Positions 26,801 to 35,231 of a DNA stretch of 64,000 nucleotides are shown one piece after another. The DNA comes from Pseudoalteromonas luteoviolacea. Lineage in GTDB: Bacteria; Pseudomonadota; Gammaproteobacteria; Enterobacterales; Alteromonadaceae. Every line of letters begins with the position of its first letter. The first letter of the stretch is position 1. Below the pieces are notes generated by a model. It ran no database searches, was not told the origin of the DNA, and saw only the letters and a program-made list of their open reading frames with translations. The position numbers and the translations under genes are program-made. The stretch spans positions 372,001 through 436,000 of the forward strand of contig NZ_JAGJEH010000006.1 in the NCBI RefSeq assembly GCF_018100925.1, written 5' to 3'.

Positions 26801-27573
26801 AAAACAGCTGCTTGGCTGCTTTGCACCAATACTTGTGAATTTGCGTCGATCAGTGCCAATGCCCCCTCATCGAAGGTCAACTTATCCAGCAAAGCAGTCA
26901 CTTTGTCTGCACTATAAATCAGAATAATGTGTGATTTACCGCCGCTGATAATAGGCTGTGCGATACTGAAATAAGTATTGCCGAAAAGCCGAGTCTGTTT
27001 ACTGTCAGGGTTTGCTAACCCCCCCTTTCTTGGACTAAAACGTCCTTCAACAATGGCCGTTAATAAATGGCTTTGTGTATCATCTCGGCGTTTTACAAAG
27101 GCAAAGCCATGTTCATTAAAATATGCCACGGCCTCTAATTCACTGATCAATGCCAACGCAGTATCGAAACTCGGACCCAGCGCCATGACGTGTAACCAAT
27201 GCTCCAATACATGAGGCGAAGCTTTGTAGGTACCCAAACCAACCAATTCCCCTCCCTGCTCTGGCAATCGATGATAATAGTATCCCAACTGCTGGCGCAC
27301 TTGCTGCTGCACATTATTGGCGAGTTGATATTTAATCGGTGTATCAAGACCTCTTTTAATGCTGCCAATAACCGTACTTGCAGCACTCGCAGCTTGATCG
27401 ACCTGTGCCAATACCGCTGAAAACTGCACCTGATACACGTCATATTGGCGCTCTAACTTAATATTGAATAAGTGAAAGCACAGAACGATTGCGAGAATTA
27501 AGGGTATCAATAAAGCGACACAAATAGATTTTCGGTAAGTTTTAAGGGGCAGGAACTCTGACAAAATGTCCAT
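23833..27573 (-). CDS. Hybrid sensor histidine kinase with PAS, receiver and Hpt domains
   Basis: The 1246-residue BarA-like protein has this order: membrane helix (18-35), a periplasmic cache-like sensor of about 270 residues, a second helix (307-327), a coiled region, two PAS domains (about 412-520 and 527-640), HisKA with phospho-His662 in ANISHEIRTPLNA, HATPase with GDEARIKQILVNLLGNAVKF and DTGPGI, a degenerate receiver-like stretch (about 890-1000), a receiver with Asp1055 in MDIYMPHIDGY, and an Hpt domain with His1177 in AHSIKGAAGG. It is a complete phosphorelay in one chain. The stimulus is unknown. It is directly joined to the response regulator at 22930-23832. Confidence 0.95.
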   Translation of the reverse strand: MDILSEFLPLKTYRKSICVALLIPLILAIVLCFHLFNIKLERQYDVYQVQFSAVLAQVDQAASAASTVIGSIKRGLDTPIKYQLANNVQQQVRQQLGYYYHRLPEQGGELVGLGTYKASPHVLEHWLHVMALGPSFDTALALISELEAVAYFNEHGFAFVKRRDDTQSHLLTAIVEGRFSPRKGGLANPDSKQTRLFGNTYFSIAQPIISGGKSHIILIYSADKVTALLDKLTFDEGALALIDANSQVLVQSSQAAVLQKDPMVEYARLWRGGVELQGAIQNAPYSLRFQQSEDAFIAAVFEEVIIELGFLTLFIVFTFFTFLWLNGQIFIRPLKHFVHYLTKQDLAEDHTLNYPVPSDWQPWFKEIKQVVTQRQALFEQMETHNARLDDQVQRQRKALSRSFEAKERQAALLNTVLNSVPDLIYFKNIDGSFIGCNQAFERFIGVVQAELVAKEHQEVSQKYLELLDLEQAMELHSIPLTETLNFDEKAYLVSVSPLFDEQGSRIGSLGIARDISEQQQAMIALRASEQNFKAAIKHAPNGILLVSTECVILEFNRAVRKLLDGVEAGQHLSALFDKDELDTLNGVLAQLLEERKGVKVLSLSQSESALWLQLSVSLVWDKQKVPKYFVIHVQNVTALTKAKIEAERANRAKSRFIANISHEIRTPLNAILGLVGILKPGLTRVQDSEKLAHIETAAKQLLTMLSDILSFARLEGGRAKLHSKPFTILNLMNSLSALIQPLSDAKKLGLKLQVAANVWPEFVGDEARIKQILVNLLGNAVKFTSHGEVGLRVETKWSKSGEQWLSFAVFDTGPGIKKVDQNRLFDAFTQGNESSSREYEGIGLGLAIVKQQVTLLGGKIEIRSEEGIGSTFEFELMLKTHGRAYHANHNNICLVSTNTPPSYLSAYQVTHFANFGEALEQLDKFAYIACDDIEELSYLCHHFSDMTSSGCSGLVVPNNLNMSQCASHSLTTLRLPEHMFYQSLCLSPFEQSTTSPPSHDRLANALCLVVDDNVLNLDISKTVLEQHGALVVALSSAQGILDICQKLKPDMVLMDIYMPHIDGYQATQIIREKLSEEALPIIALTANAHEHEKEKAFEHGVNAFLVKPISPDDLCVALQPYVGNHPRVFDKSFALRQLMNNSDLVKAMLDKFAKLCDEYVRDLQAVDSNARLAEIAHSIKGAAGGIGLARLADYAKLTEANARREKVVNSSDSGSSSAPLNDKMRDELISLIQQAQQFILLEAKGS

Positions 27574-27758
27574 TCATGGGCCTGTAATAATTGCTTCCAT
27601 CTTTTTTTGAAAGAGTAGCGAGCGCCATTGAGATAAGCAAGTGCTTCACGCTGGCTGCAATTTCTTTTGTGCATACAGCCGATGTATAACAGTAAACCGC
27701 ATGTGCTCACAGCTATACATCGACCGCCTGCTAACGAGTTAACAATTCACGGCGTGTT

Positions 27759-29159
27759 TTACAAGTTTTCCTCTGCAAACGACGCCAACCTGCTGCGCAC
27801 AACCCCATTGAGGTTGACAGTTGCGCTTCCTTCAAAATCTTTGAAGCGCTCAACAATATACGTCAACCCGGATGTCACCGGCGTTAAGTAGTTGCTGTCA
27901 ATCTGCGCCAGATTCCCCGTACATATCAATTTAGTCCCTTCACCACAGCGCGTAATAATGGTTTTCAGCTGCGACGCCGTTAAGTTTTGGCTTTCATCCA
28001 AGATTACCACTGCATTTTGAATGCTCCGGCCACGCATAAAGTTCACAGACTTGAACTGAATATTGGCCTTTTCCATTATGTAGTTACGACTGGAAATTGG
28101 GCTTTCATCATGTTTGTGCAGTACCTCCAAAGTATCAGTGATCGCCGCCAACCAAGGTGCCATTTTCTCTTCTTCTGTACCTGGTAAGAAGCCGATACTT
28201 TCGGCGATTTCTGGCGTGTTTCTGGTAACAATAACCTTATCGTACACCCCTTTTTCAATGATCATCTCTAGCGCACTGGCCAGTGCCAATAGAGTTTTAC
28301 CACATCCCGCAGGCCCGGTAAGTACCACCAATTCAATATTGGGATCGAGTAAAGCATCTAAAGCCATACCTTGATACACATTTTTTGGCTTAACCCCCCA
28401 AGCTTGTTGATGCATTAAACGTTCAACACTGATGTCCTTTAAAGTGACATGGGCCTCATCATAACCGATAACACGCGCTGCAAAATGCTCACTGTCATCG
28501 AGTAGATATTCATTGTAAAAAACTTCCGGCATCAGCGACTTTGGCACTTTATGCAAACTATAACGGCCCTGCTGCTCGGTTTGACACTCACCTACAGTAG
28601 CCCAAAAGTCGCCTTCGAACTTGTTATATCCAGAAGTGAGTAAATTAATATCATCAATTAATTGGTCAGTGCGGTAATCTTCAACAAACTTTAATCCCAC
28701 TCCCTTTGCTTTAAGTCGCATATTGATGTCTTTGGTCACCAAAACTACACGCTTTTCGACATACTGTTTTTGCAATTGCAATGCACAGTTAATGATGCTG
28801 TGATCATTTTCATTACCCGGCAGACCAGAAATACTATCAGGGTATAAATGGTCGTTAACGATAATGAGTTTACCACTGCTGGCTGGTTTATTCGGGTCTC
28901 TCTGTACTTTAGGTAAATCAACACCTTCTAACATTTGCTCGGGTGTTGCATCGGTTAAGACATCGTCGAGGCTACGAATTGCAACCCGCGCATCTCTGCT
29001 GACATCACGTTTTCGATCTTTGATGTGGTCAAGTTCTTCTAACACTGTCATGGGGATCACAACATCGTGTTCTTGGAAGGAGAGGTAAGCGAGGGGCTCA
29101 TGAAGTAAAACGTTGGTGTCTAGTACATATATTTTCCGGTCGAGGTCATCTTTTCCCAT
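27759..29159 (-). CDS. PIN-PhoH family ATPase/RNase
   Basis: The 466-residue protein has an N-terminal PIN nuclease domain (YVLDTNVLLHEP, TVLEELD, acidic VLVTKDINMR) and a C-terminal PhoH ATPase with Walker A GPAGCGKTLLALA (about residues 280-292), Walker B VVILDESQNLT and an arginine finger region. PIN-PhoH (PhoH2, YlaK-like) proteins couple ATP hydrolysis to RNA unwinding and cleavage. No antitoxin gene is visible upstream. It is monocistronic on the minus strand and divergent from rapA. Confidence 0.92.
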   Translation of the reverse strand: MGKDDLDRKIYVLDTNVLLHEPLAYLSFQEHDVVIPMTVLEELDHIKDRKRDVSRDARVAIRSLDDVLTDATPEQMLEGVDLPKVQRDPNKPASSGKLIIVNDHLYPDSISGLPGNENDHSIINCALQLQKQYVEKRVVLVTKDINMRLKAKGVGLKFVEDYRTDQLIDDINLLTSGYNKFEGDFWATVGECQTEQQGRYSLHKVPKSLMPEVFYNEYLLDDSEHFAARVIGYDEAHVTLKDISVERLMHQQAWGVKPKNVYQGMALDALLDPNIELVVLTGPAGCGKTLLALASALEMIIEKGVYDKVIVTRNTPEIAESIGFLPGTEEEKMAPWLAAITDTLEVLHKHDESPISSRNYIMEKANIQFKSVNFMRGRSIQNAVVILDESQNLTASQLKTIITRCGEGTKLICTGNLAQIDSNYLTPVTSGLTYIVERFKDFEGSATVNLNGVVRSRLASFAEENL

Positions 29160-29570
29160 AGTGCATTCCTATTCGTCTGCAATTTCTATGATTGAACACT
29201 GTATTGCTCGCCACACAATACATCGCTCTAACTTAATTTTAGTCTATTTGTCACAAAAGTCGTTTTTATGACAAAAAGTGCAGTATGAAACTGTCCCTAT
29301 TTATTTCCAGGTATGTACATTGTCACTTTTTTTAATCAATTGGATCGTATATTTTATCTCCAACTATGAGCATGTTTGACTATGCTTAATAGCCACTATT
29401 GCACATTAAAAAACAATCAACGGTGAGCAAACAACAAATATGTCCGAGTTATTTGGTAAAACCCGCACAACACCACGCTGTAAGGCACATTTATTGTGTT
29501 TTTACAATCTTGAACAAGGCTTTGCTTCTCGGTAACATAGCCGCCTTTTTTCTGCGAAGATGAGAAAACC
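29160..29570. promoter_or_regulatory. Divergent phoH/rapA intergenic region
   Basis: These 411 bp hold no convincing gene. For rapA a good promoter is seen: -35 TTGAAC (29510-29515), a 17-bp spacer, and -10 TAACAT (29533-29538). On the phoH side a 7-bp inverted repeat TTTGTCA/TGACAAA (29247-29275) is a possible operator. A 31-codon frame at 29440-29535 lacks a ribosome binding site and overlaps the rapA promoter. Confidence 0.6.
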
Positions 29571-32468
29571 ATGAATTTTTCCTTAGGTCAGCGCTGGATA
29601 AGCGATACCGAATCAGATTTGGGTTTAGGGGCCATTGTCGCCTTAGAGGGTCGACAAGTAACCATTCTGTTTCCCGCCAGTGGAGAAAACCGCGTTTATT
29701 CTGTACAAGAAGCGCCGGTGACTCGTGTAGCATTTAATCCTGGGGATGTTATCCGCAGTGTTGAAGAATGGGAAATGCGTGTAGAGAGCATCGAAGAGCA
29801 AGGGGATCTGCTTTGCTATCATGGTGTTCGTCTAGACAAAGAAGAAACTGTCAGCCTGAAAGAAACCTTTTTAGATCACTTCATTAAGTTTAATAAGCCG
29901 CAAGACAGGCTTTTTGCAGGCCAAGTAGATAGATTTGATCGCTACACATTACGCTACCAAACATGGCAGCACCAATTTAACCGTCAGCAATCTCACCTTA
30001 AAGGCCTTATCGGTCAACGTGCGAGCTTGATACCTCACCAATTATATATCGCCGATGAAGTCGGACAGCGTTTTGCACCACGTGTTTTGCTTTCTGATGA
30101 AGTGGGACTGGGTAAAACCATTGAAGCCGGTATGATTTTGCATCAGCAAATTCTCACTGGCCGCGCTAGCCGAGTGCTGATCATTGTACCTGAAAGTCTG
30201 CAACATCAATGGCTAGTAGAGATGTTACGTCGTTTCAATTTGCGCTTTTCTATTTTTGATGAAGAACGCTGCGACGAAGCATTTGCCGACTCTCCAAATG
30301 TCTTTGAAACTGAACAATTGGTACTGGTGAGCCTTGAGTTTATCACCAAAAAGCGCCGCTGGTTTGAGCAGGCGACCTTGGCTGATTGGGATCTGCTCAT
30401 TGTCGATGAAGCACACCACTTAACCGTAGAAAAAGATAAACCAAGTACTGAGTATCAGCGTATTGCTGAGCTTAGCCAAGATATTCCAGGCCTCATTTTG
30501 TTAACTGCGACACCTGATCAACTGGGTCACCGCAGTCACTTTGCCCGTTTGCAGCTATTAGACCCTGATAGGTTCTATGATTACGATGCATTTGTTGCGG
30601 AAGAGAGCAATTACAAAGAAATTGCTGACGCGGCAAATCAATTGTTGCAAGATACTGAACTGGATGAAAAAGCCACGCAGACCATCACTGAGCTTCTCAA
30701 AGAAACCGATATCTCTGAGTTACTTAAGCGTGTTGCAGAAAAAGAACAAAGTGCAAAACAAGAACTGCTGGGTATGCTGCTTGACCGTCATGGAACCGGC
30801 CGTATCTTGTTTAGAAATAGCCGCAGCGGTATTGAAGGTTACCCGAGCAGAAAAATCCACGCACATGCAGTTGAAATGCCGAAACAATATAAAACAGCCA
30901 TGTCTGTTTTAGGTAATATGGGTGGCATTCAAACGGCTGAAAAAAGCGCGTTACGTGCATTGTTTCCAGAAAAAATCTTCCAAGAATTCGAAGGGGAAAG
31001 TGCAAGCTGGACACAGTTCGATCCACGTGTAAATTGGCTGATTGAAAAACTCAAAGAGTTAAAACACGAAAAAGTACTCTTGATTTGTGCAGAAGCACAA
31101 ACCGCGATAAGTCTAGAACAAACCTTGCGCGAACGTGAAGGCATTCGTTCAGCGGTGTTCCATGAAGGCATGTCTATTATTGAGCGTGACCGCGCTGCAG
31201 CGTATTTTGCCGATGAATATGACAGTGCGCAGGTATTACTGTGTTCTGAAATTGGTTCTGAAGGACGTAACTTCCAGTTCTCGCACCACTTAGTGCTATT
31301 TGATTTACCGCTGAACCCAGATTTATTAGAGCAACGTATTGGACGTCTAGACCGTATTGGTCAACAACATGATGTGAATATTCATGTACCTTACTTTGCC
31401 AATACCGCACAAGAAGTTTTACTGCGCTGGTACAACGAAGCATTAGATGCATTTGAAACCACCAGCACCACAGGTCAGCTACTCTATAAAGAGTTTTCTG
31501 AAGATTTGCTTGAGTTTATCGCAGCCCATAATTGCGACGAAGAAGAGCTAGATCCGCTGCTTGAGCAAGTTGCCAAACAGAATAAAGTACTGCGCGCCAA
31601 AATGGAGCAAGGTCGAGACAGACTCCTTGAACTACATTCAAGCGGTCAAGGTCGTGCCGAGCAAATCGTCAGTGAAATTGAAACGCTCGACGACGATGTT
31701 ATTCTGCCAGCTTATATGATTAATGTGTTCGATATATTTGGCGTTAACCAAGAAGACAAGGGTGAAAACACCATTATTCTGAAGCCAACAGAACACATGC
31801 TCAATCCATCCTTCCCTTGTTTGAAAGATGATGGCATTACAGTCACATTTGATCGCTCCACATCACTGTCTCAAGAAGATGCACAATTTATCAGTTGGGA
31901 TCACCCTATGGTAGAAGGTGTGATGGACATGATCTGTGATGATGATTTTGGCTGTGCGTCTGTAGCATTGCTTAAAAACAACAAGTTACCAGTAGGTACT
32001 TTCTTTGTTGAACTAATCTATGTTGCCGAAACTTCCGCGCCTAAATCATTGCAGGTAGGACGCTTCTTACCTCCTACGCCAATACGTGTATTGATGGATA
32101 AAGCCGGTAATAACTTGGCAGATAACGTTGCCTTCGATGCATTTAACCAGCAGTTGTCTGCTGTTGGCCGCCAAACTGCAAGTAAGCTTGCCAATGCACT
32201 TCAGTCCGGAATCCACCCACTGATCGCCAAAGCAACTGATATGGCAAATGAGCAGCTAGAAACATTGCAAAACCAGGCACAAGCAGATATGCAAACGCGA
32301 TTGGACGAAGAGCAAAACCGCCTTACCGCGCTAAAAGCCATCAACCCCAATATTCGCGACGAAGAGATTAAAGTGTTTGATAAACAAAAAACACAGCTCA
32401 GCGAGCATATCTCTAAAGCGCAAGTTAAACTCGATGCCATTCGCTTAATTGTGGTTTCTAACCAATAA
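29571..32468 (+). CDS. rapA: RNA polymerase-associated ATPase RapA
   Basis: The 965-residue SWI2/SNF2 translocase recycles RNA polymerase. N-terminal Tudor-like domains (FSLGQRWISDTESDLGLG) precede the helicase core with Walker A DEVGLGKT (Lys182), the DEAH box at 279-282 (VDEAHHL), LLTATPDQLG, and motif VI RIGRLDRIGQQHD. The length equals E. coli RapA (968). It is monocistronic with its own promoter and terminator. Confidence 0.97.
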   Translation: MNFSLGQRWISDTESDLGLGAIVALEGRQVTILFPASGENRVYSVQEAPVTRVAFNPGDVIRSVEEWEMRVESIEEQGDLLCYHGVRLDKEETVSLKETFLDHFIKFNKPQDRLFAGQVDRFDRYTLRYQTWQHQFNRQQSHLKGLIGQRASLIPHQLYIADEVGQRFAPRVLLSDEVGLGKTIEAGMILHQQILTGRASRVLIIVPESLQHQWLVEMLRRFNLRFSIFDEERCDEAFADSPNVFETEQLVLVSLEFITKKRRWFEQATLADWDLLIVDEAHHLTVEKDKPSTEYQRIAELSQDIPGLILLTATPDQLGHRSHFARLQLLDPDRFYDYDAFVAEESNYKEIADAANQLLQDTELDEKATQTITELLKETDISELLKRVAEKEQSAKQELLGMLLDRHGTGRILFRNSRSGIEGYPSRKIHAHAVEMPKQYKTAMSVLGNMGGIQTAEKSALRALFPEKIFQEFEGESASWTQFDPRVNWLIEKLKELKHEKVLLICAEAQTAISLEQTLREREGIRSAVFHEGMSIIERDRAAAYFADEYDSAQVLLCSEIGSEGRNFQFSHHLVLFDLPLNPDLLEQRIGRLDRIGQQHDVNIHVPYFANTAQEVLLRWYNEALDAFETTSTTGQLLYKEFSEDLLEFIAAHNCDEEELDPLLEQVAKQNKVLRAKMEQGRDRLLELHSSGQGRAEQIVSEIETLDDDVILPAYMINVFDIFGVNQEDKGENTIILKPTEHMLNPSFPCLKDDGITVTFDRSTSLSQEDAQFISWDHPMVEGVMDMICDDDFGCASVALLKNNKLPVGTFFVELIYVAETSAPKSLQVGRFLPPTPIRVLMDKAGNNLADNVAFDAFNQQLSAVGRQTASKLANALQSGIHPLIAKATDMANEQLETLQNQAQADMQTRLDEEQNRLTALKAINPNIRDEEIKVFDKQKTQLSEHISKAQVKLDAIRLIVVSNQ

Positions 32469-32484
32469 CTATTTATTCAATATC

Positions 32485-32511
32485 AGGCAGTAAAGTCCCG
32501 CTTTACTGCCT
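32485..32511 (+). terminator. Rho-independent terminator of rapA
   Basis: An 11-bp perfect stem (AGGCAGTAAAG/CTTTACTGCCT) with a 5-nt loop is followed by a T-rich tail, 16 bp after the stop codon. Confidence 0.85.
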
Positions 32512-32636
32512 ATTTATTCTTTCACCAGCCATAAACCTCATTATTTATTATTAAATTCATATAGAACATATAGTTATTGTGTATTGGTTAAAAGCTTGAT
32601 AACTTGGTCAAGATTTATACAATCAAGGAAATGACT

Positions 32637-34127
32637 ATGAAGATAAGAATAATAACCTCACTTTTTATGCTCAGCCTTCTCATGCTGGCCACAGCATCTA
32701 TGCAAACATATGCAGCCAAGAACACTTCGCCCATTGGAAACTATTTTATAATTGATAGTAGCGGCACAGATCAAACCTATAAATTAAGCTTCAAACCTAA
32801 CAATCAAGTCATTGTATCTGGAGACTTTAAAGTATCCGCCCAATGGCAGTGGCAACCTCAGCAACAAATCATGGTGCAGCTCGCTCAGCCGCAAAGTCAA
32901 TTCGAAATACAATTGTCTGAGAATGAGACCTATATTCACCAATTAACGGGGTTAAGCTTCAATTCAAAAACACAACAACAAAGCCCCTACACACAACACT
33001 TGCAAGTTTGGCACAAAGAAACACAAGAAGTCGTTGATACCTATACGATCTCAGGTGAAGCAGTGTTAGTAAAACAACGCCAGCTGAAAAGGTGGCAATC
33101 ACAACTGGTAAATAAAACTTGGGAAATCGCAAATATTGATGAAGTAACACATGCCGACACTCCTTGGTTTAAAGCCAGTAGCTCAGCTTCGGTCACTTTT
33201 CACGAAAAAGGCACGGGGATCGTACAACATTGGGACAACACACAGAGTGACCTAACATGGAAGCAGAAAGGCAAAAAGCTCATTCTTAATTATCAGCGCA
33301 ACGATAAGCCCATGAAAATTGTGCTACGCGTATTTGAATATATTGACGACATCGGGCTGCGTTTTGTCGCAAAACACGTAAACAAAGAGTCAAAACAAGC
33401 CAAGTGGATCAGTGGCTACATGATCGAAAAGCAGGATGTCGCACTCACTTACGAGCAAATCGTTGGCCAATGGCGCAAGAATTCTGGACGTTTTCATGAC
33501 TACTACCCTGATCAAATTGCGGTTGCTGGTGTCGCCAATACCGCGTCTAAATGGGAGCTCAACCATCTTGGTCAGCTTGTCAGAGAAAAACTAGAACACC
33601 CAGAGCAAGGTGTAGTATTAAATTGCCCTGATAATAGCTGCTATGTTAGTTGTGAATTCTTCTATGAATTACTCGCTAAAAAAGGCAATACACTTTACGT
33701 TGCACATCATTTTAGCTCTGAGTTTTATCCTCAAGGTCCTCTGAAGATGCAAGGTAAATGGATATTAAAAATCGAGTATGATGAAGAGTTTGGCATACAA
33801 GACTTTTCTAGAAACATCTTCTCAAACACCCCAATGACCTTGGAATATGAAGCGCAAAAAGAAGCTTACGTATTCAGTCGATTTCCAAACGAGAGTGGAG
33901 AGGTTGTAAACCGAGTTAAATCGCCTGCGGGCACTGGTACCTTCTCTTTCATTGATGGCAACCTGCATACGCTGATTAACCAACAAGAAAGCATTTTTGA
34001 AATAACCAAGTTTGCCCGAGATGGTCTCTCTGTCTGCCAATATCAGCCAGGTGAAAGCTGTGCGACAGGTCGACAGGCTGTATTTAAATTTACTCATGAT
34101 GCTGGCCCCTACCCAGCAACAAACTAA
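32637..34127 (+). CDS. Secreted protein of unknown function
   Basis: The start chosen is ATG at 32637, 7 nt after an AAGGA ribosome binding site; an in-frame ATG at 32631 is too close to it, and the longer frame from 32604 has no site. The 496-residue product has a Sec signal peptide (MKIRIITSLFMLSLLMLATA) cleaved near TYAA. The mature part appears built of several beta-rich repeats, each with a W-x-G/W-x-K type core (LTWKQKGKKLILNY, QWRKNSGRF, MQGKWILKIEY), suggesting lipocalin-like or similar barrels. It has few cysteines, some in NCPDNSCYVSC. No family was recognised. Confidence 0.8.
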   Translation: MKIRIITSLFMLSLLMLATASMQTYAAKNTSPIGNYFIIDSSGTDQTYKLSFKPNNQVIVSGDFKVSAQWQWQPQQQIMVQLAQPQSQFEIQLSENETYIHQLTGLSFNSKTQQQSPYTQHLQVWHKETQEVVDTYTISGEAVLVKQRQLKRWQSQLVNKTWEIANIDEVTHADTPWFKASSSASVTFHEKGTGIVQHWDNTQSDLTWKQKGKKLILNYQRNDKPMKIVLRVFEYIDDIGLRFVAKHVNKESKQAKWISGYMIEKQDVALTYEQIVGQWRKNSGRFHDYYPDQIAVAGVANTASKWELNHLGQLVREKLEHPEQGVVLNCPDNSCYVSCEFFYELLAKKGNTLYVAHHFSSEFYPQGPLKMQGKWILKIEYDEEFGIQDFSRNIFSNTPMTLEYEAQKEAYVFSRFPNESGEVVNRVKSPAGTGTFSFIDGNLHTLINQQESIFEITKFARDGLSVCQYQPGESCATGRQAVFKFTHDAGPYPATN

Positions 34128-34134
34128 AATCATA

Positions 34135-34159
34135 TGGGGACATCATTTGTCCCCACTTT
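34135..34159. terminator. Bidirectional terminator
   Basis: The arms TGGGGACA and TGTCCCCA with a 5-nt loop are followed by CTTTT. It lies between the convergent secreted-protein gene and the SemiSWEET-like gene. Confidence 0.75.
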
Positions 34160-34160
34160 T

Positions 34161-34448
34161 CTATCCAATGACCACAATGACTATCATTGATTGCAATGCT
34201 AGACAAGCTGAATTAGTTAAGACGATGGCAGGACGCTTAAAGCGAACTCCATAAAGTAGCCAAAACATAAACACGACAACATACCCAAATAAAAATGTCA
34301 TCGATAATGTACTTTCACCGTGACGATTTATTTCATTAAGCAACTGTCCAAGTAAAGCAAATGCACCTATCCCACCAAATAATATCCCAGCGAAATCCCA
34401 ATAGCGCTCATTACTGGTCAATAAATGGTGCCAAACAGTCTTCAACAT
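34161..34448 (-). CDS. SemiSWEET-like small membrane protein
   Basis: With the start at ATG 34448 (overlapping the upstream HAD gene stop by 7 nt in an ATGTTGA arrangement) the protein has 95 residues and three predicted membrane helices, the size and topology of bacterial SemiSWEET sugar transporters, which work as dimers. The segment FWLLYGVRFKRPAIVLTN aligns well with the SemiSWEET block around the conserved W-LIYG and the substrate-contacting Asn of helix 3 (IVLTNSACL). The usual Pro-Gln motif of helix 1 is Gly-Gln here (LLGQLLN). Its coupling to a sugar-phosphatase-like gene and a DeoR regulator supports a role in sugar movement. Identification is by eye, not by search. Confidence 0.7.
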   Translation of the reverse strand: MLKTVWHHLLTSNERYWDFAGILFGGIGAFALLGQLLNEINRHGESTLSMTFLFGYVVVFMFWLLYGVRFKRPAIVLTNSACLALQSMIVIVVIG

Positions 34449-35095
34449 GCTTGCTTCCCCTGTGACAACTCGATATTCCAACTGCGATAATCTATCACTC
34501 TCGCCACAATATTGGGATGATCCAACTGGCAGAATCGCCCTACCACCACCACGTCACACCCGGCGGCTAATGCCCCTTGCACACCAGCATCCGAGTCTTC
34601 AAACACCACGCAATCCCGACAAGATAAACCCAATTTTATAGCAGCGCTAATAAACGGCTCTGGATCAGGTTTACCATTTTGCACATCTTCAGCGCCCACT
34701 AAATATGCCGGCCTAGGCAATCCACAATGTTGCATACGCTGAAGCGCATTCTCCCGATCCGCTGACGTTGCCAATACCCAAGGTATTTGGCGTTCGTGCA
34801 GATGGGCGAGAAACCTCGTAGCTCCTGCAATTTCGCAGACATATGTGGCAAATGTGGCCTCTGCGCCTTCTAAATTTTTGGTTTCTTGATGAATATCCAA
34901 GTGAGGTAAATGCTGGCGGATATAATCTTCAAACCGCACACCACGACCGTCTTTGAGTACAGTTTCTAAGTCCAGATGATGAATCTGACACCAAGGTGCA
35001 ATGGCTTTCGCGATGGCTTTATCAGAATCAACTAACGTTCCATCCATATCAAAGATAATCCCTTGATAGTTAGATAAGTCACAAAACAACTCCAT
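34442..35095 (-). CDS. HAD-family sugar phosphatase (HxpA/YfbT-like)
   Basis: The 217-residue HAD subfamily IA enzyme has motif I FDMDGTLVDSD (nucleophile Asp), motif II LATSADRE, the motif III Lys in NGKPDPEPF and motif IV VVFEDSDAGVQG. A helical cap is present. IPWVLATS, RMQHCGLPRPAYLVGAEDV and GALAAGCDVVVV closely resemble E. coli YfbT (HxpA), which dephosphorylates sugar phosphates. A beta-phosphoglucomutase activity cannot be excluded. It is translationally coupled to the SemiSWEET-like gene and divergent from the DeoR regulator. Confidence 0.82.
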   Translation of the reverse strand: MELFCDLSNYQGIIFDMDGTLVDSDKAIAKAIAPWCQIHHLDLETVLKDGRGVRFEDYIRQHLPHLDIHQETKNLEGAEATFATYVCEIAGATRFLAHLHERQIPWVLATSADRENALQRMQHCGLPRPAYLVGAEDVQNGKPDPEPFISAAIKLGLSCRDCVVFEDSDAGVQGALAAGCDVVVVGRFCQLDHPNIVARVIDYRSWNIELSQGKQAC

Positions 35096-35110
35096 ACCTC
35101 CTCCTTAAAA

Positions 35111-35230
35111 GTGCAAAAACATGCAAAACAAACAAAAAAAGCGTAAAAACATGCATCAACAAGCAAATAATACGCTTGCGATCCCAATTAGATCAAGTAA
35201 AATTCGGCAAAAAAACGCAGGAACATGCAA
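35111..35230. promoter_or_regulatory. Repeated AACATGCA motifs upstream of the DeoR gene
   Basis: GTGCAAAAACATGCA at 35111, GCGTAAAAACATGCA at 35141 and GCAGGAACATGCA at 35217 form a same-direction series; the first two are exactly 30 bp apart. They lie in the divergent region between the HAD and DeoR genes. DeoR-family repressors commonly bind direct repeats, so these are candidate operators of the adjacent regulator. Confidence 0.45.
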
Positions 35231-35231
35231 A

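Noticed and set aside
29440..29535. 31-codon frame upstream of rapA
   Set aside because: There is no ribosome binding site and the rapA -35 and -10 boxes lie at its end.
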